From the NCBI GenBank assembly GCA_006503535.1, contig QYRS01000011.1:434001-498000 (forward strand): DNA of 64,000 nucleotides, in the 5' to 3' direction. The notes under the pieces were generated by a model, which saw only the letters and a list, made by a program, of their open reading frames with translations, did not search any database and was not told the origin of the DNA. This stretch comes from Arthrinium phaeospermum. Taxonomy: Eukaryota > Ascomycota > Sordariomycetes > Amphisphaeriales > Apiosporaceae. Positions 11,555 to 22,371 of the stretch are shown piece after piece. How positions within the stretch are numbered: the stretch's first letter is position 1; the number at the start of each line of letters is the position of its first letter. The position numbers and the translations under genes are program-made.

Positions 11555-13406
11555 ATGTTTTTTTCGTCGCCAATTTGGCTGGCTGCAGGGGGGACGTTGC
11601 TCGTTCTTGTATTGCTTTCACTGAAGAGGCGCTACCTTAGCTCGATACGCGATGTTCCAGGACCTTTCTTCGCCTCGTTCACAGGCCTATGGCAAATCTA
11701 TCAACTGGTCAAAGGCGACGAACATGTCGCCATGATCAAATTGCATCGCAGACTTGGTGGGCCGCAGATATGACCGCAGATTCATGAGGTAAAGATCAGG
11801 GCTGATTCGGGTACAACCGTAGGGCCATTTGTGCGGGTATCGGAAAAGGAAGTTAGTATCGGGGACCCAGACGCTGCGAGGGAGGTTCTCCAAGCGCACC
11901 TCAGGAAGGTCACTCAACCTTTTTCTCATCCAGCCCCTCACTCCTGAACGAGAAGCTCACGTGTGCCTCTAGACCGACTTTTACACTGTATTCAGCCTGC
12001 CCGACTACAACTACGTCAACCAAATGTCTGAGTGCGATCCCAAGGAGCACATCCGCAAGAGCCGCAACGTGAACGCGGGCTACGCCCTCTCCAACGTCAT
12101 CCGCTCGGAGCCGCAGGTGGACACTCTGGTCCAACTCCTCGAGAAGCGCCTCGACGAATGCATCAGCCAGCCCCAGAAGCCGGACCAGAAGCAAGCCGGC
12201 GCCGACGCCGCCGTCGTCGACCTGAACCGCTGGATCACCTACTACACCTTCGACGTCCTGGGCGAGGCGACCTTCTCGCAGCCCTTCGGCTTCCTGGCGG
12301 CGGGCCGCGACATCCGCGACACCGTGGCCAACGCGCGCCGCCTCGAGACGTACCTGGGCCTCGTGGGGCGGTACCCGGCGGCCCACCACGCGACGCTCGG
12401 CAACCCGCTGCTGAGCCGGCTGGGCATCCAGCCGACGTCGCACATCTACGACACGGTCGCGGCGGCCATGGCGGACCGGGCGCGCAACCCGCACGTCCGC
12501 CGCGACATGATGGCGCAGTGGGAGGCGGTCCGGGAGGCGCACCCGGACCGCATGGAGGCGGCCGAGATCGGCAACGCGGCGCTCGCCAACGTCGGGGCGG
12601 GCGGGGACACCACCAGCTCCACGATTCAGGCTTGTCTGCACTTTGTGGTCAACGCCAGCGACGGGCGCATCTTGCGCAGACTGCGCGAGGAGATTGATGG
12701 GGCGCAGCGCCGGGGAGGGCTGTCGGATACCATCTCGTTTGCGGAGACGCAGAGGTTGCCGTTCTTACAGGCTTGCGTAAGTTGAATCTCTATCATTGAA
12801 GCTATGTTTGCAGTTACTCACACCTGAGGGTTATGATAGATCAAGGAAACATATCGGTGTCATCCGGCGTTTGGGTCGGCATACTCCCGAATAGTACCCC
12901 CTGAAGGGTTCACCGTTGGAGGCAGAACATTCACCTCAGGAGTAAGCCGAACTCATCCCTGCCTTTTGAGTCTATTGGTGTTTACTCACCGATGGGCATA
13001 GACTGTTCTGAGCGTCAACTCCTGGGTCATTAACACCAGTCGCTCTGTCTTCGGTGCGGATGCGGACACGTTCAACCCGGACCGCTGGCTGGATCCGGAA
13101 GAGGCCAAACGAATTGCTCCCTATCTGATGCACGTAAGTAGCTATATCCCTTTCATCTCTTTCTCTAGATGTTCGAGCCTACTCTTGTATTAACATGGCA
13201 TCTATTCTCAGTGGGGCACGGGCTACAACCAGTGTCCCGGTCGAAATTTAGCGAACCTCGAGACCTGCAAAGTCGTGGCGCAACTAGTCAGAGACTATGA
13301 TATTGAGCCGATTCGGTCAGGTGGGACCTTCACATTCAAGAACCGTTTGCTCTGTCTTGCAGACCCTCACTTCTGTCGTCTAAAACGACGCGATAAGGTT
13401 GGGTGA
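11555..13406 (+). CDS. Cytochrome P450 monooxygenase
   Basis: Haem-thiolate monooxygenase, ER-anchored by an N-terminal segment (SPIWLAAGGTLLVLVLLSL), followed by the Pro-rich DVPGPF. Six exons (11555-11756, 11823-11908, 11973-12776, 12840-12941, 13002-13133, 13212-13406) give exactly 507 codons. The I-helix motif is AGGDTTSS (about residues 303-310), ExxR is KETYR (367-370), the PERF region is FNPDRWL, and the haem loop is HWGTGYNQCPGRNLA with the ligand Cys at about 450. The loop departs from FGxGxRxC: Phe is Trp and the Arg is Asn. The first two introns have weak donors (GTGGGC, GTCACT) yet keep the frame exactly. It lies 0.46 kb upstream of a flavin monooxygenase on the same strand. Substrate unknown. 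Confidence 0.88.
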
Positions 13407-13864
13407 CCCATACCATCCCTACCGTTATCAAGGCCGTAGCTCTTGAAGGGTATTGACTCAGGAGATAGAAATCATCGCTGGAGATTTAGTGCAACACTAT
13501 AATTCTAATATGCAATTGCTTAGTAAACTATAGCTCGATTCATCTGGGTTTGGTCATGATGACGTGGGCAAGTATAGCAGTGGACCGAATATTAGGGACT
13601 TGCATACTACTAGAAGGGATCTACAGGCAAAAAGCAAACGTAGAATCAACGACCCTCGCCAATTGTTTTGTTTCCGTGCCGTGATATTATCCGGGGTGGT
13701 TGCACGAAGTGGGGACCGCCTATCCCTTTCGGCAGCTTACTCTGCAGGTCGATTTCTCACGTCAGCACAACCCCAACTCCCGCTCGCACCTCAAAAAAAA
13801 AACGAAAATCCAGTCGTTGTTTTCCCGAGCAGAGCGTGGCTGCTTACACAAGCAACCTTAAACC
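13407..13864. other. Intergenic between co-oriented P450 and monooxygenase
   Basis: Promoter region of the flavin monooxygenase. It holds an A8 tract at about 13794-13801; nothing else was recognised. Confidence 0.5.
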
Positions 13865-15859
13865 ATGGAGGAGTACGATTGTGTCGTTATAGGGGCCGGT
13901 AATTATCCCTGAATCCATTCCAACGTCAACAATGATGATGCTGACACGTTCAAAGGCTGGTATGGGCTGGCCGCCGCAAAGCAGTACCACTGTACCCAAC
14001 CCGAGGCTTCATTGGCGATCTTTGATTCCCAAGCGTCTCTGGGTGGTACCTGGGCCGACGAGCGCTTGTATCCTGGCCTCAAGACGAACAACCTCCTAGG
14101 GACATTGGAGTACCCAGACTTTCCCATGGACACGGCCACTTTCGGTGTCGAGTCGGGCCAGCACATCCCCGCTTCAGTCGTCAACAAGTACCTCAAGGCG
14201 TATGCGGAGGAGTTCGGCATCGCCAATCGTGTCCGCCTTCAGACCAAGGTCCAGTCTGCCGAGCACCACGACAATACTGGAGGCTGGACTCTCTCGTTGG
14301 AAGATGCGAGCGGCAGCAGATTCAGCGTCAGGGCGCGGAGGCTAACCATCGCCACCGGCCTCACTTCTGACCCCTTCCTGCCCCATTTCGAAGGCCAGGA
14401 AAACTACGGCGGTAAGATATTCCACGGCAAATACTTCAAGCAGAACAGCGAGACCTTACATACCGCCAAGAATGTCACTGTTTTTGGTGGAACCAAATTT
14501 GCCTGGGATGCGGTCTACGCTTATGCCACTGCCGGGGTCGCAGTCGACTGGGTTATACGATGTATGTTTATTCCATTCGATGATTACTCTGTTGGTGGGA
14601 TTGTATAAACTGTACTAACCAAGCCGGCGCCAGCATCTGGACATGGCCCTTGCTGGGTTGCACCCTCTTATGTGACACCCTTTAAGAAGTGGATCGAGAA
14701 GCTTGCGAGTAGGTACAGGCGTTTATGCTTATTACATTGGTCCCAGTGCTAACAGGTCTTAGATACACGCTTTCTGACATGGTTCAGTCCCTGCATTTGG
14801 GGCTGGGCGGATGGCTACAGCCCCATCCGGCGACTACTGCACGGAACCTTCATCGGGCGTGCCATCGTGGACGCTTTCTGGAAGATACTAGGGAATGACG
14901 CATTGACCCTGATGAAGTTCGACTCGCATCCCGAAACGGCCAAGCTCAAGCCTTGGACGGAAGCCATGTTCACCGGAGCAAGCTTCAGTATACTGAACTA
15001 CGATACGGACTTCCTGGACCTCGTCCGAAGCGGGAAAGTCCGGGTCCACATCAGCGACATCACCAAACTGAGCCCTGGAAAGGTTCACTTGTCAGACGCG
15101 ACTATACTTGATTCCGACGTTCTTCTCGCCAACACCGGCTGGAAGCACGTGCCGGCGCTCAAGTTTCTGCCCGAGGGCATCGAGAAGGAGTTGGGCTTAC
15201 CCCACACTCCGACGGAGCATGCCCTCCAGCAGGAGGACCTGGCCAACCAAGAGACGCTTCTCAAAAGGGCCGACGACGAAATTCTCGCTCAGTTCCCGCG
15301 ACTCAGGAAACAGCCTGTCTGGAACAGATACTACGTGCCCCTCACGGACCAAAAGGGCATCGACAGCGACGATGCCGTCACGCCGTGCAGACCCCTAACG
15401 CCGTACATGCTGCACCACTTCGTAGTCCCTCCCTCGGAGCGGTTCCTGCGCAACCGCGACGTGGCGTTCACGGGCATCATCTCCAACTTCAGCAACGCCA
15501 TCACCGCGCACCTGCAGGGCCTGTGGATCAGCGCCTACTTCGCCGGATCCCTGGCGCAGGACCCTGCGGCGGCGTGCGCGGCCGACAGCAGCAAGGAGGG
15601 CCTTGACGAGCTGCGCTACAAGACGGTCCTGTATAACCGCTTCGGACGGTGGCGCTACCCGACCGACTGGGGCAGCAAGAACCCCAACTTTATCTTTGAT
15701 GCGGTGCCGTACCTCGACCTGCTGCTGCGCGACTTGGGACTACCGGGGCACAGGAAGAAGGGGTTCCTGGCCGAATGGACGGATCCGTATGGCCCGGAAG
15801 ATTATCGGGATGTCAATGAGGAGTGGCAGAGCAAGTACGGCAAAATCAAGAGTACTTGA
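13865..15859 (+). CDS. FAD-dependent monooxygenase (FMO / AurF-like group)
   Basis: NADPH- and FAD-dependent oxygenase of the fungal FMO-like type. A 34-nt first exon (13865-13898) encodes MEEYDCVVIGA; exons 13956-14561, 14634-14708 and 14763-15859 complete 603 residues. The FAD dinucleotide fold is VVIGAGWYGLAAAKQY. GGTWADERLYPGLKTN matches the GTW region. The FMO fingerprint reads YGGKIFHGKYF, close to FxGxxxHxxxF/W with Tyr in first place. The second fold, VFGGTKFAWDAVYAY, would bind NADPH and carries the GG-K-AWD form common in fungal secondary-metabolite monooxygenases. The introns are ordinary. Its place beside the P450 suggests two successive oxidations on one substrate, which is inference only. 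Confidence 0.88.
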
Positions 15860-16260
15860 AAACAGACTCTGGTATTCATTGGAGTGGCCAGATAAAATCA
15901 AGCCACATCATGGTCAGGAAAGATCGGAGGGTGACGGGGTATCTTCTTGATTGCGATAGCGCTGCTACTGGTATAATACTTCCCGTGAATGATCGGCAGG
16001 CCATTTCCTTTAATCGGTATTATATTATTAACAGGAAAGCTTATTCGATTATATATTGAATGGAATAACTATTATGCCAATAGCGTCAAGTAGTTACTGG
16101 TATGTACAGTACACTCTGGCGGAAGCAACGCTTCCGCCACTATTGGGATAACTGTAAGACACCACGGCAGGAGACAGCCCACGGAGGAAAACAGTAGACT
16201 ACCTAATTAGACCACCCCGTTTCAACCCTCGTTCGACGTAGACATATCCGATGACACAGG
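15860..16260. other. AT-rich intergenic next to retroelement relic
   Basis: Includes an AT-rich stretch (about 15960-16080) typical of old transposon remains in fungi and a short perfect hairpin at 16117-16139. No gene. Confidence 0.5.
16117..16139. repeat. Perfect 10-bp inverted repeat with 3-nt loop
   Basis: Arms TGGCGGAAGC (16117-16126) and GCTTCCGCCA (16130-16139) around AAC. It lies about 130 bases before the gypsy relic and could be part of its LTR or a transcription terminator. The role is unproved. Confidence 0.6.
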
Positions 16261-16269
16261 TATGGGGTA

Positions 16270-16644
16270 TTGTACAAATTGGTTACCACATTGATCCATT
16301 GGCAGCCGAACGAGATCGTATTCATCAAAATGGACGCATCCGAGGACAGAGGCTACGGAGTCATTGTGTTCCATTTGAAAGGCCAATGGGACGTCCGAAA
16401 CATTTACCCCGAGGATATTCAGCCAGTACTTTACATGAGCAAAGTCCTTACTAAGCTAGAAACCCCATACCAAGCCACAAAGCTAGAGATGTCCTGTCTA
16501 GTGTGGGCAGCCAAGAAGCTACGGATGAGAACAGGTACTTGGTGTTGCTTATCTTGGGTAACAAGCTTTTTCCCTTTCACGGTTCGGTATAAACTGAAAG
16601 GGTTGGGTCGTGCCGCAACCAGAGAGCCAACAGTAGAAAAATAG
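16270..16644 (+). mobile_element. Ty3/gypsy-type retrotransposon RNase H relic
   Basis: The translated stretch contains DASEDRGYGVIVFHL (the first catalytic Asp region of the RT-linked RNase H), then IQPVLYMSKVLTKLETPYQ and KLEMSCLVWAAKKLR, which carries the conserved Glu. This is the order seen in the Ty3/gypsy polyprotein RNase H domain (the TxxELEalA-like motif). Only about 90 residues of the domain survive. I find no reverse transcriptase before it or integrase after it, and no LTR pair in the window. It is an old fragment, not an active element. Confidence 0.8.
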
Positions 16645-16862
16645 ACTAGAACGTACTTTCACCGTTCTCAATTCTTCAGGCTTTCCAGACTTTCCTAAAA
16701 ACACATGTCTATTTCCGTTGCTCTAGAATAAATTTGCCAACACAGACGCAACCCCTCTGAACATCAATAACTGGTCGAGTGCTAAACCTGGACTACTTCG
16801 GCTGTCCGCCCAAAATGGTATGGTATCCCTCTCCAGCATCCCAATACACTAACTAGCTAACA

Positions 16863-17666
16863 ATGACACAGGAAGCATTCAAGGCGATTGTGGATTTCCA
16901 GCCCCGCCGGCTCGAGCGCGTGGGGGGTGTCATCACGGCTATCTGCTTGGCGGGTGAAATCCTGCCCGCCCCTCAGCCGGACCCCGAGCTTGATGAACAG
17001 ATGAATCAGGTGCTGGCCAAGCTTGGACTACCATTAGTGCCGGTGAAGGCCCCTGCCAGAGAGGGCTGCTGGCTCTATGAGCTCTTCAACAACGGACCTA
17101 TCCGCTATGCCCGAATTATCCTCGGAGTGGCGGCGCCGGCAACCCTGTGCTTCGCGCTCTTGCCCCCCGAGAGGAAGCGGGCGATCGTCAGTCCGCAGTT
17201 GTGGCGATACCTCCTTGCCGACCTGGCGCCCAAGGCCGTCAAGGGCTACGTCTCGATCCTCCTGCCCCAGCTTGCCGCCGCGGCGTTCAACCACTTCCTT
17301 TTGACACGTGCTCTGGGGCCAGACCCACTCCAGGCCGGTCGGAGCGTTCGTGACATACTACTCTACGGCACGCTGGAATCGGTGACGGCGCTCTTCCTGC
17401 AGTACTGGCGCCCCGGCAACCACGCCCTTGTCCGAGGCACACCGTCTGGCATCCTGGGCCTCCGTTTCTTTTCCGGATTTTCTCGGCAGCTCCACCCTCG
17501 TTTCTGGATGTTTTTCGACATCGCCGCGTGCGGTCCTTTCTACAAGCTGGCTTGGTGTCTTCTCTTTGGGCCACGGAACTGGCTTCCTCGGTTTGTCTTT
17601 CAGTGCGCGCAGGCTTTCGTTACGGCCGGTGCCGCGACTCGCCTCGAGCGAGCCCTTCGGGGCTAG
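16863..17666 (+). CDS. Unrecognised membrane-associated protein
   Basis: I do not recognise this family. The 267-residue frame has hydrophobic segments such as RIILGVAAPATLCFALL, YVSILLPQLAAAAFNHFLL and a C-terminal stretch FWMFFDIAACGPFYKLAWCL, so it is probably a multi-pass membrane protein. The start is uncertain. The ATG at 16863 lies inside what could be a 54-nt intron (16818-16871: GTATGG donor, CTAACTAGCTAAC branch sites, ACACAG acceptor) following an ATG at 16815-16817. Splicing there would start the protein MEAFKAIV instead of MTQEAFKAIV, with no other change. It stands just downstream of the retroelement relic, alone. Confidence 0.65.
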   Translation: MTQEAFKAIVDFQPRRLERVGGVITAICLAGEILPAPQPDPELDEQMNQVLAKLGLPLVPVKAPAREGCWLYELFNNGPIRYARIILGVAAPATLCFALLPPERKRAIVSPQLWRYLLADLAPKAVKGYVSILLPQLAAAAFNHFLLTRALGPDPLQAGRSVRDILLYGTLESVTALFLQYWRPGNHALVRGTPSGILGLRFFSGFSRQLHPRFWMFFDIAACGPFYKLAWCLLFGPRNWLPRFVFQCAQAFVTAGAATRLERALRG

Positions 17667-19442
17667 ATACGTACCAATGCCTAGGAAAATTGAGATCGCA
17701 CGTCTGGCTTTCCGATGTGGCCATGTTTCATAAGGTAGTGTCCCGCCTCCCGCTCAAGATACTCCACCATGGTCATACATGGTGCTCGCAACTGAAAGCC
17801 AGTCCAGCAGTCGTGGCAATGCAGCCGCATCGGCAACCTTGAGTCTCCACAACAAACACTCGACTTCGGGATGCGTATGACACTATAATGGACACTGTTG
17901 CAGCTGTTCAATTGGTTGATCAGTTATGTTGCCAATGTCCTTCTGGATTTTGCCCCCTGTTCATGAAGAAGGGGGTACGTCAAAGTGTTGCTGCATCGCT
18001 TTTATTAAGGATAATTGGTACACCAAAACGGTCCGAATCTCCTTCCGACATGAGTTCAAAAGGAACAACATCTGTGGTAGCAAGCGATAGCCGATAGCAG
18101 ATTTCCCCCAAACGTCGCGTGTGAATGGCATGTTGTTTTATTAGCTCCTAATGCACTTCAACATGGGCGGTTCAGAACTTCATATGAATCCAACACCAGA
18201 CAACATGGAGTATCGTCGCCAAATATTTCATCGCTTAGTAAAGTTCATATCTATCAAATGGCTCCTTTTCACTATGGAACTGATCTGTCCAGACACTGTG
18301 CTGTTGTGAGGAATACCTGGGTGTAAATGGGGCGCGCCTAGCGGCGCATGCCTTAACGGTCAGGTGCTAGTTCATGCCAACCCGTTCGTTCCTTTGAACA
18401 CCTATCAACAGGTCCTTAATGGCAGGGTTCTCCGCGAAGATTGCCATGATCCCAGGCAACTTAAATCGATTTGGCTATTATTTCCGGATTTATCATGCGC
18501 GCTGCGATACGAGTGTGATGTCGTACAGTACCAAAAGAGGTGCTGCAAGCTTGTTGTCAACGTCAACAAGCATACACATGCACGGGTTGGCGCTCAAGCC
18601 CAATGCGGCTGACATGAACCGTTCGTCACTATGGCGATTGTTGAAATAACCGTATGTGTAAGTTAAGTAGGCCTAGTAGTAAACACGCCTGGTGGCCGTT
18701 AATGTTGGTTGGCGACGGCGGTTTAAAAGGGGTCTGTCAGTACTTAAGTAAAGTACGCAACGAGTCGCTGAGCTCGGAGGTCCCGCCTATTTTCACAGGC
18801 CAATCCCCTATCGTCACTGCGGGGCAGCTGACTCGATTGGAAATTGGGGTCAGGCAATCAGCACGGCCTTTTGGGACCATTTCCGGGGCATCGGTGCAAG
18901 CAACTAAGCTAGGAAGCTAGTGGCCCTTGGCCTTGAGCGCAGGCCAGCCGGTCCACCCACGACCCGACAAGCCGAGGCAAAAACTGCCTGGAAAAAAGAG
19001 GACGCAGGACGGGACGGGCTTTGCCCACTAGAAACTGCCCGGGGCGCTACCAATTGCGTCGAGGAATCAGCCGGCTAACTGCCCAGACCGCAGTTTAAAC
19101 ATTCCACATGACAGCCTGCCATGAGGTCGGGCAAACCTCGAACCTCAACCGTCCTTCCTTAGTCAACAGAAGCAACCGAACCTAAACCAAACTCAACCAT
19201 AACAAACCACCACATGGATTGATAATTGACGCCAGGATCACGGAAGCCCTCTTTCTGTTTCCGCCCTTGCCCCCTAATACGCTCTGCTTGACCTCGTCTA
19301 CTCTTCCTATCTCTTTGCCAGATTGATATGTATAATCCACTCCAGCCAATGACTGTAATTTGATGAACACCGGCAGCCGACCAGCACCAACAACGAAAAC
19401 AACGGTGCAATTCGCGACTTGTTGACCACCACCGTCACCGTC
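17667..19442. other. Intergenic, 1.8 kb
   Basis: No frame with coding character. The last 300 bases (19140-19442) are C/A-rich, like the 5' leader of the PEX26 gene. Confidence 0.5.
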
Positions 19443-20957
19443 ATGGCCTCCAGTAATCACAACAGCGACGCCTATACGGCCACCCTCAGTCCTACGGGCT
19501 CCCTCTCCGTCTCTATACCTAACAGCAACAACAACAACAACAACATGTTCGGCTCGCACCATTCGCAGCTATTGTCTTCGTCAATCTCTTCACTGTCGTC
19601 GCCGACGAACGCCGCGCGCCAGTCCTCGTCGCACATGTCCAAGACGTACCGCCAGTCCTCGCAGCTCTTCCTCACGCGTCGCCTGCCCGAGGCGCTGTCC
19701 ACCATCCTCCCTCTCGTCACGCCGCCCGCTGGCTTAGGGGAAACCGCCGAAACCAGTGCCGAGAACGAGCCGGCTCCCATCGCTCAGGCCAGTCGCACGA
19801 CCCGCATCAAGGTGTGGAGCCTGTATCTGACGATACTCAATGGGATTCTGGAGCTCGAGCCCGATGAGGGCAAGGACTCATTCGGCACCCAGGAATACCG
19901 CGCCCTGTGCAGCAAGGTACGCGACGGCGAGATCTGGGAGGAGGTCGTCCGCAATGGGTACCACGGCATCGAAGGCAACGTGGACTCGGACGTCGTCATC
20001 AACCTGTAAGTTGGTATTGCAATGTTGAACTGCGACTTTTGCTCAGCTGGATCTTGACCGAACTGACACGCGCGACAGAGCCACTTTACTTCTGGCGCAC
20101 GCCCGCTCCCAAACCCTCAATCAGAAACGACTAGAGACCTATCTGGCAGCGTCCCAAGAGCCGAACCTGGACCTGGCACAGCGGCTAGAGGCAACGCAAT
20201 CATCCGGGTCCTCTTCCAAACATCGAAGGTCGGCATCCAAGTCCAAGGCTACAAGCGGCGCCGATACGCCGCGGGATCTCAACGCGAGAGTTAAGATTCT
20301 CGAGCTGTACACACTACACGTACTGCTGAGGAATAACGAATGGGATTACGCCCGTGAGTTCATCAGCGTATCGTCAGTCTTGGACGAAGAGCGACGCGAC
20401 GCGTTCCTGCAGGCCCTGCAGAGTCTACAGGAAGACCAACAGGAACAGGAGCGAAACGAACAAGAGGAGAAGGAGCGACAGGACGAGCAGCTCCGCAAAG
20501 ATTTGGAGGAAGCGAAGCGACTGCGGTCCGAGAATGAAAACCGGGAGCGGAAACGGCTGGAAGAGGAGAGGGCCCGGCGCGAGGGCAGCGAGGTCGACTA
20601 CGGCATCGAGAAGACGCCCGGCTCCGCCAACGAGTCGAGCAAAGGGCGGCGCACGACGGGGAGAACCCCTCTGCGTTATCGAAACCAAAGGCCCCCAAGG
20701 GCAAGCCTGTGGGCCCACCGAGCATGAGCGCGCGGGCGTCGATGATCCTGTCGAACCTGCGCGTCGTCCTCGAGCAGATTGGATCGCAGTTCAAAACCAA
20801 TCCGATGTTGCTCATGCGGTTCATGGCCTTTATTATTGGCATCCTCGTAATGTTTGGAAACCAGCGCGTGCGGGAGCGCATCAGTCGCATTCTGGGTTCT
20901 GGTTGGAATAAGCTCAAGGCAACGGCGGGCATGGGTGTCAAGGTCAGCTACATTTAA
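19443..20957 (+). CDS. PEX26: Peroxin 26 (PEX26), tail-anchored, with apparent -1 frameshift
   Basis: Tail-anchored peroxisomal membrane protein that recruits the PEX1/PEX6 AAA complex for receptor recycling. Exon 1 (19443-20005) has an Asn/Ser-rich start, then helical repeats ([36 protein letters not shown]). Exon 2 (20077-20957) adds [20 protein letters not shown], a charged coiled coil, and one C-terminal membrane segment ([18 protein letters not shown]) with a short tail. Exon 2 changes frame between about 20540 and 20660: the upstream frame runs into a stop at 20727, while the tail-anchor part reads in the frame one base back, as if one base is missing. A 71-nt intron with poor signals is the only splicing alternative. 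The family call is good; whether the break is real is open. Confidence 0.78.
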
Positions 20958-21337
20958 GCTGGTTCCCCGCCGTGATTAATGAATGGGCTTATGATTTTGC
21001 ATATAACTTCTTCACTATGTACAATACTAATTGCTACGGGAGGATTGGGAGGTCACGCAAGGCGCACGGCGTCACGAGTTTATGTATCTGTTTCAGCAGT
21101 CTATAGCGAGACAAAAACAAGTTTGATTTTGCCAAGTATAGGTATATAATGTGTGTACTGCACCGAGTTGCTGGGTATCGACACTTCAAACCAAAGAACC
21201 TCTAAACGCCCTGTAAATGCAATATTCCAAATTCTTTTGCTCGTTTTGTGATAAATCTGCTGATGCTTCGCCCCTTTCCATATACAATGCCCACCTCAAC
21301 GTCAAGCCATCGCGCCCATACCCGGGCCACACGGGGA
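20958..21337. other. Convergent 3' intergenic region
   Basis: A 380-base gap between the convergent PEX26 and PHF5A genes. No further feature. Confidence 0.5.
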
Positions 21338-21845
21338 CTAGTACCCCGTCCGATTCGTTTTCTTTTGGTAAAACAACTGCAAGAAGAGAAGACCGCTGGT
21401 TAGCTCTCTGTCGAAATAATCCCAGCACGTTCGCGCCGGAAGAGAAGCAGAGGAGGGAGGGGGAGAGGGAGAGATTGCAGGAAGAAACTCACGTCCGTCC
21501 TCGAACTACCAAGGTTGATGATCTTGGGGCAGCCGTCGCGGTCCTTTTCGAGGCGGGTGCACTCGAAGCAGTAGAAGGCGTCCGAGATGCCCTCGCCGCC
21601 GCAGACGACGCACTTGTTCTGGTAGTTGCCGAAGGAGCACTCGTCGCAGATGCGCACGAGCGTCGTCGGCCGCACGTACGAGTCGCACACGGGGCACTTG
21701 CCGTCGCACTTGTCGCAGAGGCGGCCGATGGCGACGCCGGACTGCTTGCGGCACATGACCAGATCGCTGCGCGCGGACAAGGGTTAGTATGGCGGCGTGT
21801 CGAAGATGGGGGCTGGGGGAAGGCTTACGGATGATGGCGCGACAT
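21338..21845 (-). CDS. RDS3: PHF5A/Rds3-like SF3b subunit
   Basis: Small zinc-binding core subunit of the SF3b complex of U2 snRNP, needed for branch-site recognition. Exon 1 (21829-21845, 17 nt) encodes MSRHHP. Exon 2 (21493-21766) holds the almost invariant knot: [20 protein letters not shown], then [39 protein letters not shown] and [19 protein letters not shown] 116-nt intron precedes the last exon (21338-21376), ending [11 protein letters not shown]. Zinc-binding CxxC pairs are complete and the length (about 110 residues) is normal. The gene is divergent to the pinin gene, another splicing factor, with a 526-bp shared upstream region. Confidence 0.95.
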
Positions 21846-22371
21846 GATGGGTTAAATTTGAGGGGGCTTTTCGGATACGGCAGTGTTTATGTTGTTGACC
21901 GTTGGTGTCGGAAGACTGAGCTGGAGGGGAGGTTTTTCGTGGGTTGTGTGGAGGCTCCGTACGCGAGGTGATATAGAAGAAGGCGCGCCGGTGTGTTTTT
22001 GGTGATGATGGATTTCTCAGCCTTGCCACCAAATTCTGGAGTTTTCTTTAGGACTGACGTTGGAGCTTCGGAGTTGCATAGGGCGAGCCAATTGCCAAAG
22101 GTGGGGTGGTTGGGGCGGTACCTTGCACAAGTGCCCTTTCATAAAGCGGAGATACGCGCGCAAACGCGCTCGTGCTGGCTTAGTAATGCTCCCCAGCCTT
22201 GCGACGACGTCCCTCCATCAGCCGGCAAAGGGAGCGTCTGACCGGTTGAGACAAATAACATGTGCTGACAGCAGTCAATCCAGACATTCCTGATTTCTTT
22301 GGACGTATTTACCTGATTACAGGCATTTTAGCAGTCGTCGATTAGCAGCGTTTCGTTGGGAAGGGTTCAAG
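21846..22371. promoter_or_regulatory. Shared divergent promoter region of PHF5A and pinin genes
   Basis: A 526-bp region between two divergent ATGs of splicing-factor genes. No TATA box or known operator was recognised. Co-regulation is inference from layout only. Confidence 0.45.

Noticed and set aside
11756..11822. Premature stop in the P450 first exon (pseudogene idea)
   Set aside because: Splicing at the weak GT at 11757 removes the stop and gives an exact in-frame P450 N-terminus, so the gene is probably intact.
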